A DNA stretch of 64,000 bases, from assembly GCA_019925095.2 (NCBI GenBank), contig CM034414.1:4876001-4940000 (forward strand). Direction: 5' to 3'. The stretch is from Dendrolimus kikuchii (Eukaryota > Arthropoda > Insecta > Lepidoptera > Lasiocampidae). The notes below the pieces were generated by a model. That model saw only the letters and a list, made by a program, of their open reading frames with translations. It was not told the DNA's origin and ran no database searches. This document shows, in pieces, positions 33,643-44,877 of this stretch. Position 1 is the stretch's first letter; each line of letters begins with the position of its first letter. A program made the translations under genes and the position numbers.

Positions 33643-33915
33643 TATTTCTTAAGTTTAAGGCTTGGCAACTAGGCCTTTAAGCCAGACGCCATTGTATTGT
33701 AGTCTACAATCGACGTCACTAAACGGAGTTCTTGTGAAAACTCGAAAGGCCACATTTGGCTATATAGTTCACATTTCTCGCAAAAACACATAATTACTAC
33801 TCAAAAACTATCAATATCCTACAACTATTGTTCATTTTAGAGTAATTTTACACATTTTTAGAAAATAAAACTTCACAGCACAACGTCTCCTTTCAGTTCC
33901 CGCCAAAAATTCTAC
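33643..33915 (-). repeat. Interspersed repeat family F
   Basis: Minus-strand copy of the 6236-6560 repeat, from GGCTTGGCAACTAGGCC to TTCCCGCCAAAAATT. An ATACGTATAGATA motif flanks it on both sides (33618-33645 and 33910-33925). Confidence 0.75.
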
Positions 33916-34449
33916 GTATAGATAATTATGTACCTACCACATGAAAAATAAGTGTTTGAAGAGCCTCGGAACTGTGGTATACCCCTCTTTAATTACACTC
34001 ATCATATTGTTGGGCATATTGCTTATTGTGATAATAGGATTTGTCAGACAGATCCGGTAATAGGCATTAGTGTGACACGCTTGTGACAACTGGAGCGGAT
34101 TGGTAGGGTGTATATGGGATTTTGGTTTTCGTGGATTTTAACCTTGTCATACTAGGATGTCTTTAGTTCATTTATTTGCTTAAAACATGGTACATAGATC
34201 TCGTTACATAGATATTATTATATGTATATTGTATGTATTACAACTTTGACAAAAAAAATAATGACACTTAAAAATGTAGTTATAAGGTCCTACACTGACG
34301 CCGACGATATTATTACATTGTTCACATGTTTTGCCGGTTATTTTGAAAACAGATGGTTCGTTTCTGTCATTATGATAAACTAGAGAATGGTCAACTTTGA
34401 AAAATAAAAGAACTTAATTTTTAGAAAAGGAAATTTTTAACGTTTTTTT
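33916..34449. other. No gene seen
   Basis: AT-rich spacer. Confidence 0.4.
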
Positions 34450-34750
34450 TTTAATTCATGTGACTTTTTAACTGCTCATTTGTTAATGGTGTTTCTTAGA
34501 TTATGGAGTACTTTCAAGGGCAAAATTGTGTTTAAAGTATAAAATATTATTATGTATCAATAACTAATAGAAATACAAACAGCACAATTTGAAATTTATA
34601 AGATTAAAATAAAAATAAAATATAGAAACCGAAAAAGTACTTAAAAAGTCCCCTATGAAACATTTTTTTAACAATTAGCCTCGTTTTATTTTTATGTCTC
34701 ATTTATATATAAATTGAAAGTTAGGAATGAATACGTCTTATTTCGGCTCA
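34450..34750. repeat. Interspersed repeat J, copy 2
   Basis: Diverged relative of 26095-26335 with the same block order. Confidence 0.5.
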
Positions 34751-35449
34751 AGGCATTCAAATTATATATAAAGTCTACTTAAATATTAAAATTCATCGTT
34801 TTTAAGTAGAGCTAGTATGTAAACACATTATTTTAATTATATTTAACATAAAATATGATATAAATTAAATTTATGTCTAGTTAATTTAATTAAATAAATT
34901 ATGCCAACATTATACTTGTAATTTATGATTAATATTTACATGTTTTTTTATTTAAGTTCAAATTAGTTTTTATGTCCTTTATGTATTCATCAACTGAGTA
35001 AAGCGCTTTACCTATTAACCATTCACCATCGTAAAGGACAATGAATGATTTTTCAGGCCGTGGTCGTCAAAGATGCTGAAAGCAGCGTACAGCATCAGTC
35101 GACTGAAGTTATACCGATGGTCATTTTAGAAAATGTTTTTTTTTAATTTCAAACCCAAACCACAATCAATCGATAAAAGATTTTATTTGAGGGATTTAAA
35201 AAATAAATAAGATGCATAGTACTACTAAGGACTATAATATAGAAGAAAATAAATATAAATATACGAAGACACATGTAAAACAACCTTCATCCCCATTTTC
35301 ACTCCCTTAGGGGTTGAATTTTCAAAAATCCTTTTTTAGTGCGCATTTAAGATATAGAAAGAATCCGCATTCAAATTTTTACGGTCCTAGCCCTAGTGGT
35401 TTGGGCTGTGTTTGGATGTCAGTCAGTGAGGTAAATTAATTATTTGTAA
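34751..35449. other. No gene; repeat traces
   Basis: CACTCCCTTAGGGGTTGAAT near 35302 is a phrase typical of lepidopteran non-autonomous elements (a diverged version lies near 28495). No ORF. Confidence 0.4.
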
Positions 35450-36098
35450 CTAGTGGTCGCCCGTGCTCGAAATTCGACCATAATAATTAATGTCAAAGAC
35501 TATATACTTCTATAATCACAGATTTCGCCAAGGCAACAATAAACAAAAGAGTCTTTATTCGTGTGTGTCAAACACATGGTAGTGTGTGTAATGTTTTTTT
35601 TTAAATATTGGAACGAAGTTCCTTATCGCGCGTTGTGAAAGGGGGCTAGACGGATTTTTTTTTTACGAAAAGTTGTCACGACACTTTTTGCTATAGTAAG
35701 CTATCAACTTTAATGCAATGAAATAAAATCTAAAATATCAATTAGTGTAATAATATACGCTGTTTTTGATACTATTTGTTTGTTTATGCATTTCTTTCTA
35801 TACATAGGTTTTTGATAAAATTTCGATGGTTTTCGATGCTTATCGACACACTTTTTGAGACGTTTTGAGAATTTTTAAGACATTTTAGGAGAACTTCGTT
35901 CCAAACATGTATCCCAAAGACACCTCATTAGTTTTTTTAAATATTGATTTAATGTATTTATTATGCATTATTTAAAAAAAAATATATCATTCGTCGCTTC
36001 TTCGATACAAACTACAAGTGTGCGAAATTTCATGCTCCTCCGTCCACGCAATTTTCGTAAAAAAGGGGTACAAAGTTTTTGCTTCACGTATTAATAGA
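35450..36098 (-). mobile_element. Helitron-like element, uninterrupted copy
   Basis: On the minus strand it begins TCTATTAATACGTGAAGC and ends GGGCGACCACTAG before a T. The plus-strand region 35555-35600 shows the site occupied by the 126-bp array in the 28.7-kb copy, here without it. The base before the 5' TC is G instead of the usual A. Confidence 0.65.
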
Positions 36099-36488
36099 CA
36101 GATAACGCATTTTTTGTATTTGTTTATTTTGGTGAGGAATAAAGTGTTATCTATTTATCTAATTGTATATCTATAAATGAGCGTAACGAAACTATCCTAC
36201 TAATATAATGACGAGTGGTGACAATGCATATGTATAACACAGTACCCTGTATCATCACTAATTACGTTTGTTTGAAACCGTTTCACAACACTAATGAGAA
36301 AAATACAAAAACGAGATGATTATGACATAACATTGGTATTTCTGATCATTGCAAAAAGCAATTTGTATTTCTGCATACTACATACATCTACATGCGGCTT
36401 TACTCGCGTTTATATTCTAAAATAGCTCTAGTTTCCAGGATAAATAACAATTGTGAGTGAGGTACCTATGCTATGTCTATCCTAATGT
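36099..36488. other. No gene seen
   Basis: AT-rich spacer. Confidence 0.4.
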
Positions 36489-36749
36489 AATCTGTGGAAG
36501 AACGGAGGCGACAAAACAACCCACAGCCAGGTGGTAGGGCATATGCCCGACTGGAAGGCTACCAGTCCTGGTCTACAATATGCTGCCATAACAACCTTGA
36601 GTTGTGTTCCGGTATTAGTGGCTAGGTTCCAGTTTCCCTTAAGAGAGCAGCAGCGCGTTTGTAGCACCTTTAAAGTTCCGAGGCGACGGTAACCGCGTTC
36701 CATCAGGTGGGCCCTCTGCCTGTCTGGTGAACTTATGCAATAAAAAAAA
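36489..36749 (+). repeat. SINE-like family B, 5'-deleted
   Basis: Starts inside the 5' part (GAACGGAGGCGACAAAACAA shows the deletion) and ends GCAATAAAAAAAA. Confidence 0.77.
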
Positions 36750-36856
36750 TGCTTATCGTCAATATATAGATCTTAAAAGACTATTTTTGGCCTAAGATTA
36801 GTAGATATATACACAGTTTGATTAGTTTGTATGTTTATACACATATAGTTTGTATA

Positions 36857-37199
36857 CCGAAGTAAGGAACAGAGTTGGTCTGAAAGAGAGTGTCGGGGTG
36901 AAGGTAAGGAAAGGAATGCTCCGGTGGCTCGGGCAAGAGGAAAGAATGAATAAACAGATATACAATGCAAAAGTGGATGGATGCAGAAGTCGTGGAAGGC
37001 CACGACACACCTTTGATGATCAAATTGATCGTGTACTAGCAGAAGATGATCTCAGAAGCCTTAAGGACAGACGAGCGTGCATGACAAGAGTTATGAATGT
37101 CAAAGAAACAAGTCAGGTGTGTAAGAATAAGTCTAAATGGCGCTCTGTCGCTCGTGGGGTAGGCAAGGGAACTGGCGTGAAGTTATTTATGTATGTATG
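36857..37199 (+). mobile_element. RTE-like LINE 3' end, copy 9
   Basis: Open over 121 codons, with RVGLKESVGVKVRKGMLRW, RGRPRHTFDDQIDRVLAE and RACMTRVMNVKE. It has a short deletion in HVERMHDER and ends (TATG)n. The duplication TAGTTTGTATA flanks it (36846-36856, 37200-37210). Confidence 0.87.
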
Positions 37200-37504
37200 T
37201 AGTTTGTATATATAAAATATTATCATGCTTGTTTATTCTGTTCTTCCCTAGGATACATACCAAATTTCATGAAGTTCAGGTCAACATTTTAGTAGTCGCA
37301 CGATAACGAACACATATATTTGGTACTTTCATATTTTATACAGAATGTGTTATTTATCAAGTAGGCTAATGCGAATACAAACAAATTTATTTAAGCAACA
37401 AAATGTCAACTCAGAATTTCTTATCTTGATAATTTACTATTTTAAAATAAAATAAAATTATAAACTAAACTATCTTAAAAATGCTATTATATAGGTATCT
37501 TTTG

Positions 37505-37737
37505 CCAGGTGGTAGGGCATTTGCCCGACTGGATGGCTACCACCCCTGGTCAAGAGCATGCCGCCATAACAACCTTGAGTTGTGTTCCGGCATTAGTGAC
37601 CAGGTTCCAGTCTCCTTTAAGAGAGCAGCAGCGCATTTGTAGCAACTTTGGTGTTGCAAATGTCCATAGGCGATGGTAACTGCTTTCCATCAATTGAGCC
37701 GTCTGCCTGTCTGCTGATCTCCTGCAATAAAAAAAAA
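37505..37737 (+). repeat. SINE-like family B, 5'-truncated
   Basis: Starts at GCCAGGTGGTAGGGCA and ends GCAATAAAAAAAA. Very close to the copies at 42375 and 61581. Confidence 0.82.
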
Positions 37738-37905
37738 TAAAATCTAATTATAAATAAACTAAATTATAAATAAATTAAACTATACAATAAATTAAACTAA
37801 AAATAAACTATATATACAAACTAAAATTAAAGTATAAAATCTAGTTCTAGACCGCTGTCAGGCGGAAACGTGCCCAAAAGACTGGCCAGAATTAAGCTGA
37901 ATTAT
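37738..37905 (-). repeat. Interspersed repeat L, copy 1
   Basis: An A/T-rich run of ATAAA.TAAACTA motifs, then CCGCTGTCAGGCGG and GCCCAAAAGACTGGC. The same order occurs at 51825-52080. Likely the A-rich 3' end of a LINE read in antisense. Confidence 0.6.
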
Positions 37906-38120
37906 TTTTATACAATAAATAAAAAAGACTTGTTTTAATTTCTATAAAAATATAAGTATGTAAATTGTTTAAAACTGTTTATCATATTCGCACGCTATAA
38001 TTTAATTAGTAATTGGATGTTTATGTTAATAATACAAGTTAAGATCTCGCAAAACGAAATATTTATACACTGGAAAACACTACTTATTTATTCAAAAATA
38101 AGTAAGAGAATCAATCCTTG
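37906..38120. other. No gene seen
   Basis: AT-rich spacer. Confidence 0.4.
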
Positions 38121-39235
38121 TCCTTCAATGTGTTGTCTTGGTGATTAATTCTAATTTATTCGTCATATTAATTAGTTGTATTTAACTGGTCAACAAAACC
38201 ATACAAGAATATTAGTAATATCAGTGCCTCTCCTTTAATGTGTTGCCTTGATGATTAATTATAATTTGTTCGCAATATATCACTAGTATCGATCCATCGC
38301 GATTTTACGTATGTAATATCTATCGAAACTTATTGAATTAGTTTACTGGTCAACAATGCAATGCAAGAATACTAAGAATGTTTGTTCTCTAATGTGTTGC
38401 CATGATGATTAAATCTGATTTGATCGCTATATATCACTTGTATTCGTTGTGATTTTACGTTTACTATCTATCGAAACTTTCAATAAGTTTATTGGTCAAA
38501 AACATCATCCAAGAATAACTAGAAATGTCAATCCCTGTCCTTTAATGTGTTGCCTTGATGATTAATTCTGATTTGTTTGCAATATATCACTAGTATCGAT
38601 TCATCATGATTTTGCGTATGTAATATTTATGGAATCAGTTATTGATTTAGTTCACTGGTCAATAATACCATACAGGAATACTAGGAATGTCAATTCCTGT
38701 AATTCAATGTGTTGCCTTGGTGATTAATTCTAAGTTTTTCGTAATATATCACTATGAATCGATTCATCGGGTTTTTGTGTACGTATTACGTAACATACAT
38801 ACATATTATCACGACTGTTTTCCGTAGGGGTAGGCAGAGACGAAGTATTTCCACTTGCTATGATCTTCACACCAGCTTTTTGCTTCATCTACTTTCATTA
38901 ATCTCTTCATACATACACGTTTATTATAAGTAAGTGCTTTTTAGCTGTCCGTTCTTTAAGATACTGCTATTTGATTGTGGTATGTACGTCGCAGTCTATC
39001 AGCACCAACTCTACAACCAACACTGTTGTCATACACTTGTTTTGTTTGAGTCTTTCATTCATTCTCTGTATATGTTCAAACCACCTTAACATCTGCGAAA
39101 ACTTATTGATTTATTTCACTGGTCTACAGTAAATCCTATAATGTGATGTGTACTGTCTTTTAATATGCTGCCTTGATGCTTAGTTTCGCTTTGTTACTCT
39201 TATACTTATATCAATCGATTAAAAGAATCTTGAGA
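38121..39235. repeat. Satellite-like array, ~155-bp unit, about 6 copies, interrupted
   Basis: AATGTGTTGCCTTGATGATTA or close variants start at 38127, 38237, 38391, 38544, 38706 and, after an insertion, 39162. Spacings are 110, 154, 153 and 162. Each unit also carries ATATCACTAGTATCGATTCA and a CTGGTCAACAATACC-type block. Units differ substantially, so the array is old. A LINE family 2 tail at 38803-39104 splits the last unit. Confidence 0.85.
38803..39104 (-). mobile_element. RTE-like LINE family 2 tail, inside the satellite array
   Basis: Starts ATACATACATATTATCACGA and continues through the antisense of the WRSIVSAYP-type block to ATATGTTCAAACCACCTTAA. TAACAT occurs on both edges and may be a short target-site duplication. 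Confidence 0.72.
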
Positions 39236-40522
39236 TGATCAGAGGGCTGGTTCTTAGCTCGAACAACGGATCAGTATGGCGATCCAGCGAGGTAAAGTAG
39301 CCAGCCTTCTGAGAACCATACCAATTGACTTCGATGACTAGGTTCTGTGTTCAACTTATAGTCTTAGATTACACGTAGAATACAATATAAATTTTCTTTA
39401 TTGTATATTTCCCGGAACGATTCTTGAGCGGTCCCTTTGTCTACGCATAGTGATATTACGAGTGCTTTTGGAAGTATGAGGTATTGTCTCTTTCGAGTAA
39501 AGGAACAAGAAATTAACATTTGCAATATATCGATAAATCGTATCACATTGGCCACGTGCGATGCGTAAAGGGTTATACTACTACTCTACCAACCGCTCAA
39601 GATCCGTGTCGGGAACTATACTAGTTAATACTTTATAAGAATTAGTTTATAAAATACGACCAAAAGTAAACAATTACAGTTCTTTAATTAATTATAATTG
39701 TGGGGCGCTTATAGCCCACGGTTAATATGGTTCGATTTAAATGGACTGTATGAGAGAGATATGACCTAGAACCCTTGCACTAGTAAAGTAGAAGCTCCAC
39801 CAACCTTGAGATCCGCCCTCTCCTGGCTCGGTTCAGGTTACACACAGGGACAGCACTACACAGTGGCACTAGATTCCACCTTAGAGCTAACACTTTTAAC
39901 AAAGTCTAAGCATCGTAAAAGTTTTTGGCACGGCCAGTAATCACAATTAGCTGAAGTTCAGAATGGTTGATAGTTAAAGGTGAGCGCACGGCGCAGTGTG
40001 TTCTTTATCAAACGTTGACTCCGAATTATCAAAATGGCTGCCTATACCCTGCTGTGTTAGTCGTCGCCTCACACAGAAAAGAGGGTAGACAGCAAAATTG
40101 ATGGAGCGATGTTTTACCTACTTTATACTAGGCAAGGACGGAACAATAATATTAAACAAAAAAATCAAGGAGACATTATTTAATTAATGTCCTGTCATTA
40201 TAGGAATTAATTATTCATGGATATCAACATTGTTTAAACATGTATTTTTTTATTTAATTTTATGGCTTGGCAGCTAAGGCCTTCACTTCAAAATGTAATT
40301 AAGTTTAATTAATTGCAGCATATTTCTAACATGCCTTTACATTTGCCCATTTATCTGTAGTTTAATAAGATCGACTATCAATAAATTAATTTGTTTCTTA
40401 TATGATATATTTAAAGCTGCGGGACAGTCGCCTACATTGATAGGGACATATATTACGAAAAACCGACAAGTTACGTGGGAAATAAATGTCTTTAAAGGCC
40501 GCCTCCACCTGGTCCCGGTAGA
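39236..40522. other. Mostly unique sequence, no gene
   Basis: No convincing exon. The block at 39240-39350 (GATCCAGCGAGGTAAAGTAG) may be an old retroelement fragment. 39690-40090 is less AT-rich than its surroundings but has no open frame. A trace of family F (ATGGCTTGGCAGCTAAGGCC) lies at 40262. Confidence 0.4.
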
Positions 40523-40782
40523 ACAGGTAAGGTGCCATCAATTCATTACGTCACAGGGGATGGGGGGGTCGATGAAGTGTGACAAATTTCATGACGTCAC
40601 ATTTTAAAATCTATTAAATTTAAAAATTTAAAGCACGACATTTGAGCTATTAACGAAACACATAAAAAAACATTTCCAACTCTGTGTGAGCATTACTGAA
40701 ATGCTGTTTTAATTTAATAACCAGCTGTGACAAAGGACGGGGGAGGGGTCAAAAATCGTGTGACGTAATCTGTGGATGCCAA
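40523..40782. mobile_element. Putative MITE with imperfect terminal inverted repeats
   Basis: The left end (GGTGCCATCAATTCATTACG) and the reverse complement of the right end (GGCATCCACAGATTACGTCA) match imperfectly over ~25 bases. Both ends then have G-rich/C-rich blocks beside TGTGACAAA and CTGTGACAAA. No coding content. Confidence 0.5.
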
Positions 40783-40916
40783 AGCCAAATGTACTAACTC
40801 GGCAAGAAAGGAGATTGCATGGTATGGTTGAAATAAATCTTGCTTAACGTACCTCTAACCTTTATTTTTAAGAATTTTGTTGTATCAAGAATTTTGTTTG
40901 GATAAATAAAAAAATA

Positions 40917-41188
40917 AAAAAAAATATTGCATGAGTTCAGCAGACAGGCAGACGGCCCATCTAATGGTAAGCGGTTACCATGGCCTATGGAGATTTGCAA
41001 CACCAAAGGCGTTACAAATGCGCTGCCGCTCTCTTAAGGGAGTATGGAACCTGGCCTCTAATGCCGGAATACAGCTCAAGGTTGTTATGGCGGCAAACTC
41101 TACACCTGGCTGTGGGTTGTTTTGTCGCCTCTTACGACAGGCCGCCCGGCAGCAGGAAATTATATTCTTTCTCCGTTCCTGCACGGAA
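40917..41188 (-). repeat. SINE-like family B
   Basis: Near-complete copy, but the block between the CTCTACACC and GGCTGTGGG parts is deleted. Confidence 0.8.
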
Positions 41189-41505
41189 AATATGAAAATA
41201 ATTTGTCGTATGAATTATTTACCATATTAATAATCCATCCATCCATCCATACATGAAAACATATTTTTATTTAATTTATCTTAAAAAAATTTACTAGGTA
41301 GAAAACTTCGCGAGCCCATCTAAAGCACCGCTTTTTGCTAGTAGTTAATGTTCGTAACAAGTAATTGCAAAATTTTAACTCATGTTTATTATACATTAAT
41401 TTGCTTTGTGGAGCTAGCCGTGGTATCACATGCAGTGCTGGTTGTGAAACCAGCATTAACCTGAGCAAGGGCCTTTTTAAGACAACATAATTAATCATAA
41501 TGTCT
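41189..41505. other. No gene seen
   Basis: AT-rich, with a short (CCAT)n at about 41231. Confidence 0.4.
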
Positions 41506-41517
41506 ATTATCTATATA

Positions 41518-41619
41518 CATACATACATACATACATAACTTTACGCCAGTTCCCTTGCGGGGTAGGCACGAACAACAGAGCGCCATTTAGGCTTATTCTT
41601 ACACACCTCACTTGCTCAC
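41518..41619 (-). mobile_element. RTE-like LINE 3' end, copy 10 (shortest)
   Basis: About 100 bases only: (CATA)n then TTTACGCCAGTTCCC to CACACCTCACTTGCTCAC. The 12-bp duplication ATTATCTATATA (41506-41517, 41620-41631) contains the first bases of the next Helitron. Confidence 0.85.
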
Positions 41620-41623
41620 ATTA

Positions 41624-42225
41624 TCTATATATCTATAAAAAATCCCTGTCACAGTATTTGACCGCGATGAACTCCGAAACTACCTAACTGATTTTGAATT
41701 TTTTTTTTGTTACATTTGTTCCAACTTAGGACGTAGGATAGGTTTCATTTTAATTTATTATCTTTTTTTTAAACCGAGAGGTCGGTAAGTATGTGTTATG
41801 ATGTCAACTAAGTTACATGAGCTTCAAATATATGGCGCTATACTTTAAGCTCCACCCTTTCTTTGATGCCAGCATTTATTTGATGCACACGTCTTTTTGA
41901 AATTTTCAAACAAACAACATAACCGTCACTTTTTATATACATAATTCTTCTATACGTGTGTATGTGACTAAACTCCTTCTAAAGGGATGGACTGATTTTG
42001 ATGAAATTTTTTGTGTGTGTTCAAGTGGATTCGAGAATGGTTAAGATTCACAATTGGACCCCGCAGGTAGCGTTGGAGTCGGGTTCCAGAATTTTGATGA
42101 ACTTGAGGTTTATTTGAGTGGTTCCTGGATGGTTTAAATTCACAGTTGGACCCAGTAGGTGGCGCTGAAATCGGGATCTAGATTTTTATTTTTCAGAGCA
42201 GGATAACGTCTGGGGGGCCCGCTAG
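41624..42225 (+). mobile_element. Non-autonomous Helitron
   Basis: Starts TCTATATATCTATAAAAAAT after an A and ends GGGGGGCCCGCTAG before a T. The second half matches 25170-25435 (AGATTCACAATTGGACC...). The first and second halves could be two fused elements. Confidence 0.65.
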
Positions 42226-42374
42226 TATTATATATCTTGTAACTCTTTTTTGTATTATGAATTATAATTATACGCAGATGTAGCCAAGGGTTTAATGCAT
42301 TATTTGAAATGCGACATTGTTAGGGACGTTAAACACTGACAGATAATTCATATACTAATGTAGTTAATCTTTAC

Positions 42375-42610
42375 AGCCAGGTGGTAGGGCATTTGCCCGA
42401 CTGGATGGCTACCACCCCTGGTCTAAAGCATGTCGCCATAACAACCTTGAATTGTGTTCCGGCATTAGTGACCAGGTTCCAGTCTCCCTTAAGAGAGCAG
42501 CAGCGCATTTGTAGCAACTTTGGTGTTGCAAATGTCCATAGGCGATAGTAACCGCTTTCCATCAAGTGGGCCGTCTGCCTGTCTGCTGATCTCCTGCATT
42601 AAAAAAAACG
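42375..42610 (+). repeat. SINE-like family B, 5'-truncated
   Basis: Starts CAGCCAGGTGGTAGGG and ends CTGCATTAAAAAAAA. Confidence 0.82.
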
Positions 42611-42680
42611 GTGTTATTATTTAACGTTATAGATAAGGGGCAGGGGCATTAGAATGAAAATGAAAAATAGAAATGATATT

Positions 42681-42958
42681 TATCCGTGCAGGAACGGAGA
42701 AAGAATACTAATTCCTGCAGCCGGGCGGCCTGTCGTAAGAGGCGACAAATCAACCCACAGCCTACCATCTTTGGTCTAGAGTGTGCCGCCATAACAACCT
42801 TGAGTTGTGTTCCGGCATTAGTGGCCAGTTTCCAGTCCCAACTACGAGTCTGGCAGCACATTGGTAGTACCTTTAGTGTCGCCAAAGTTCATAGGCGACG
42901 GTAACTACTTTCCATCACAGTTAGCCGTCAGCCTGTCTGCTGAACTTCAGAAAAAATT
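42681..42958 (+). repeat. SINE-like family B, internally deleted
   Basis: 5' TATCCGTGCAGGAACGG and 3' GAACTTCAGAAAAAATT; the GCCAGGTGG-to-GGCTACC block is missing. Confidence 0.8.
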
Positions 42959-43019
42959 AGAATTATACAAGTACATACATTAATAGCAAAGTTTATATAT
43001 TACAATAATAAATAAAACA

Positions 43020-43400
43020 TTAGGGAGTGGCGAGTCACCGTCTGCCCATTTTTCCATGTTCCCTGAACATTGCGACGGGCAGACGCCATAGTCCCTATAT
43101 TCCCAGACCCCTAGTACCACTAGCAGTTCACCCCAATAGCTCGGTACTTTTTGTCCTCATTTCCCACAATAGTCCTACACTGGTCGGGGCTTATCCTTGG
43201 GTGCATTGTTATATGGTGTAGACAGGGATAATCGCCAGTCAGTGTCACGCCAAATTTACATTAAATTTGTTAAGGGGCCTCTACGTGTTGGCCTTTCCAT
43301 GGCCCCACGCAAGCCCTCCAAATGTCCGGGCCATTTTTATGGCTCGTGGTATCGAAAGACACAAATAAAACATTACAAATGTTCAGGGCTAGACACAGCA
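43020..43400. repeat. Probable unclassified retroelement fragment
   Basis: Less AT-rich than the flanks, with TGGCCCCACGCAAGCCCTCC-type text near 43299 and an open frame 43027-43221. The style matches non-LTR retrotransposon trailers and I see no host-gene features, but no second copy is in this window. Confidence 0.35.
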
Positions 43401-43525
43401 ATAGACAATAATATGATAGACAAAAATATAAAAAGTACTAACAGATTTAAATAAGATAGTATAAATAGTTATAAGTAGGTATATAGGAATATCCATAGTA
43501 GGTGAATTACTTAATAACTATAATT

Positions 43526-43842
43526 TTTTATTTTTTTATTGCAGGAGTTCAGCAGACAGGCAGACGGCCCACTGAATGGAAAGCGGTTACCATCGCCTAT
43601 GGACATTTGCAACACCAAAGGTGCTAGAAATGTGCTGCTGCTCTCTTAAGGGAGACTGGAATCTTGTCACTAATGCCGGAACACAACTCATAGTTGCTAT
43701 GGCGGCATGCTCGAGACCAGGGGTGGTAGCCATCCAGTCGGGCAAATGCCCTACCACCTGGCTGTGGGTTGTTTAGTCGCCTCTTACGACAGGCCGCCCG
43801 GCCGCAGGAAATTGTGTTCTTTCTCCGTTCCTGCACAGATAA
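43526..43842 (-). repeat. SINE-like family B, near-full
   Basis: A-rich end TTTTTTATTGCAGG on the left, 5' end CTGCACAGAT on the right. With 2612-2923 and 58508-58817 it is among the most complete copies. Confidence 0.83.
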
Positions 43843-43869
43843 AAAAATTTGAAATAAGTTAAATATAAT

Positions 43870-44014
43870 ACATACATAGCTTCACGCCAGTTCCCTTGCG
43901 GGGTAGGCACGAACGACAGAGCGCCATTCAGGCTTATTCTTACACACCTCACTCGCTTCTTTGACATTCATAGCTCTTGTCATGCACGCTCGTCTGTTAT
44001 TAAGGCTCCTGACG
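43870..44014 (-). mobile_element. RTE-like LINE 3' end, copy 11
   Basis: 145 bases of tail, ending GGCTCCTGACG. The duplication TAAATATAAT flanks it (43860-43869, 44015-44024). Confidence 0.84.
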
Positions 44015-44024
44015 TAAATATAAT

Positions 44025-44877
44025 GACAATGTAAAATATATGCGAAGACAGAAAATATAATTATGCAACGACTCTAACTAAGTTAGAGGAAGACGCCGAT
44101 GCCCACAGGTCTCATTAAAAAAAACTTTTCAGGGCTAAATACGAAAAGGTCTCCATCCTAGACTATATCTTCGCTCCACATGATTGTGGTCAAACGCGAT
44201 CCCATACTACAATAAAAAAAATATGTATATTAAACCGAACTTAAAATCGTGCTTACATAATAAAAAACACATTTTTAAATGTTTCTATTAGTGATTAAAA
44301 TCTAACAATCATTTATGAAGCCATTGAGGCAAGTAATTTTTAATCCATTCTCATAAAATTTAGAATATACGATCTTGAACAAGCGTTTAATGATAATCCT
44401 TATAATACAATGTTATAAAATTACAAAGAAAATTAACCAGGTAAGTACCTATTTCACTTGTTTTATAGATATTAGCCTTTCGTCCGCAAAATGTTCAATT
44501 AAAATCAATTTAAAACAACACTATAATAAATTTTCTAGACCAGGTATTGTGAAATCTAGAAGATAATTTCCATAAAGCTCAACATCCGTCTATCATACAC
44601 CTTGTTATTTAATAGCTCGCTCGTACGCATTTTGTTAGTGGCCTGCTTGCCCCTGCCCTGTAATTTTTTTTTTCAAGTTTTCAATGGCGGAGGTTTGGAT
44701 GCGTTCAGTTCTCGACGAATAGCTAAAAGCGCTTTTTCTAAATCTTGTTAAAATTTTAAAACAAATAATTGCAAATGTATTTAAGTGTATATGGTAATAG
44801 TAATATTAGTGCGATAAATGTTAGTAAATTTGAAGTAAATTGTTTAAGCTTATTTAAAGATCCGATAAGGCGGTTAG
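44025..44877. other. Upstream of ephrin; repeat-poor, no gene
   Basis: AT-rich. The 63-codon ORF at 44375-44566 shows nothing recognisable. Distal regulatory DNA for the ephrin is possible but no motif stands out. Confidence 0.4.

Noticed and set aside
39690..40090. LTR retrotransposon or host exon
   Set aside because: The composition is distinct, but I found no paired terminal repeat, primer-binding site or usable frame.
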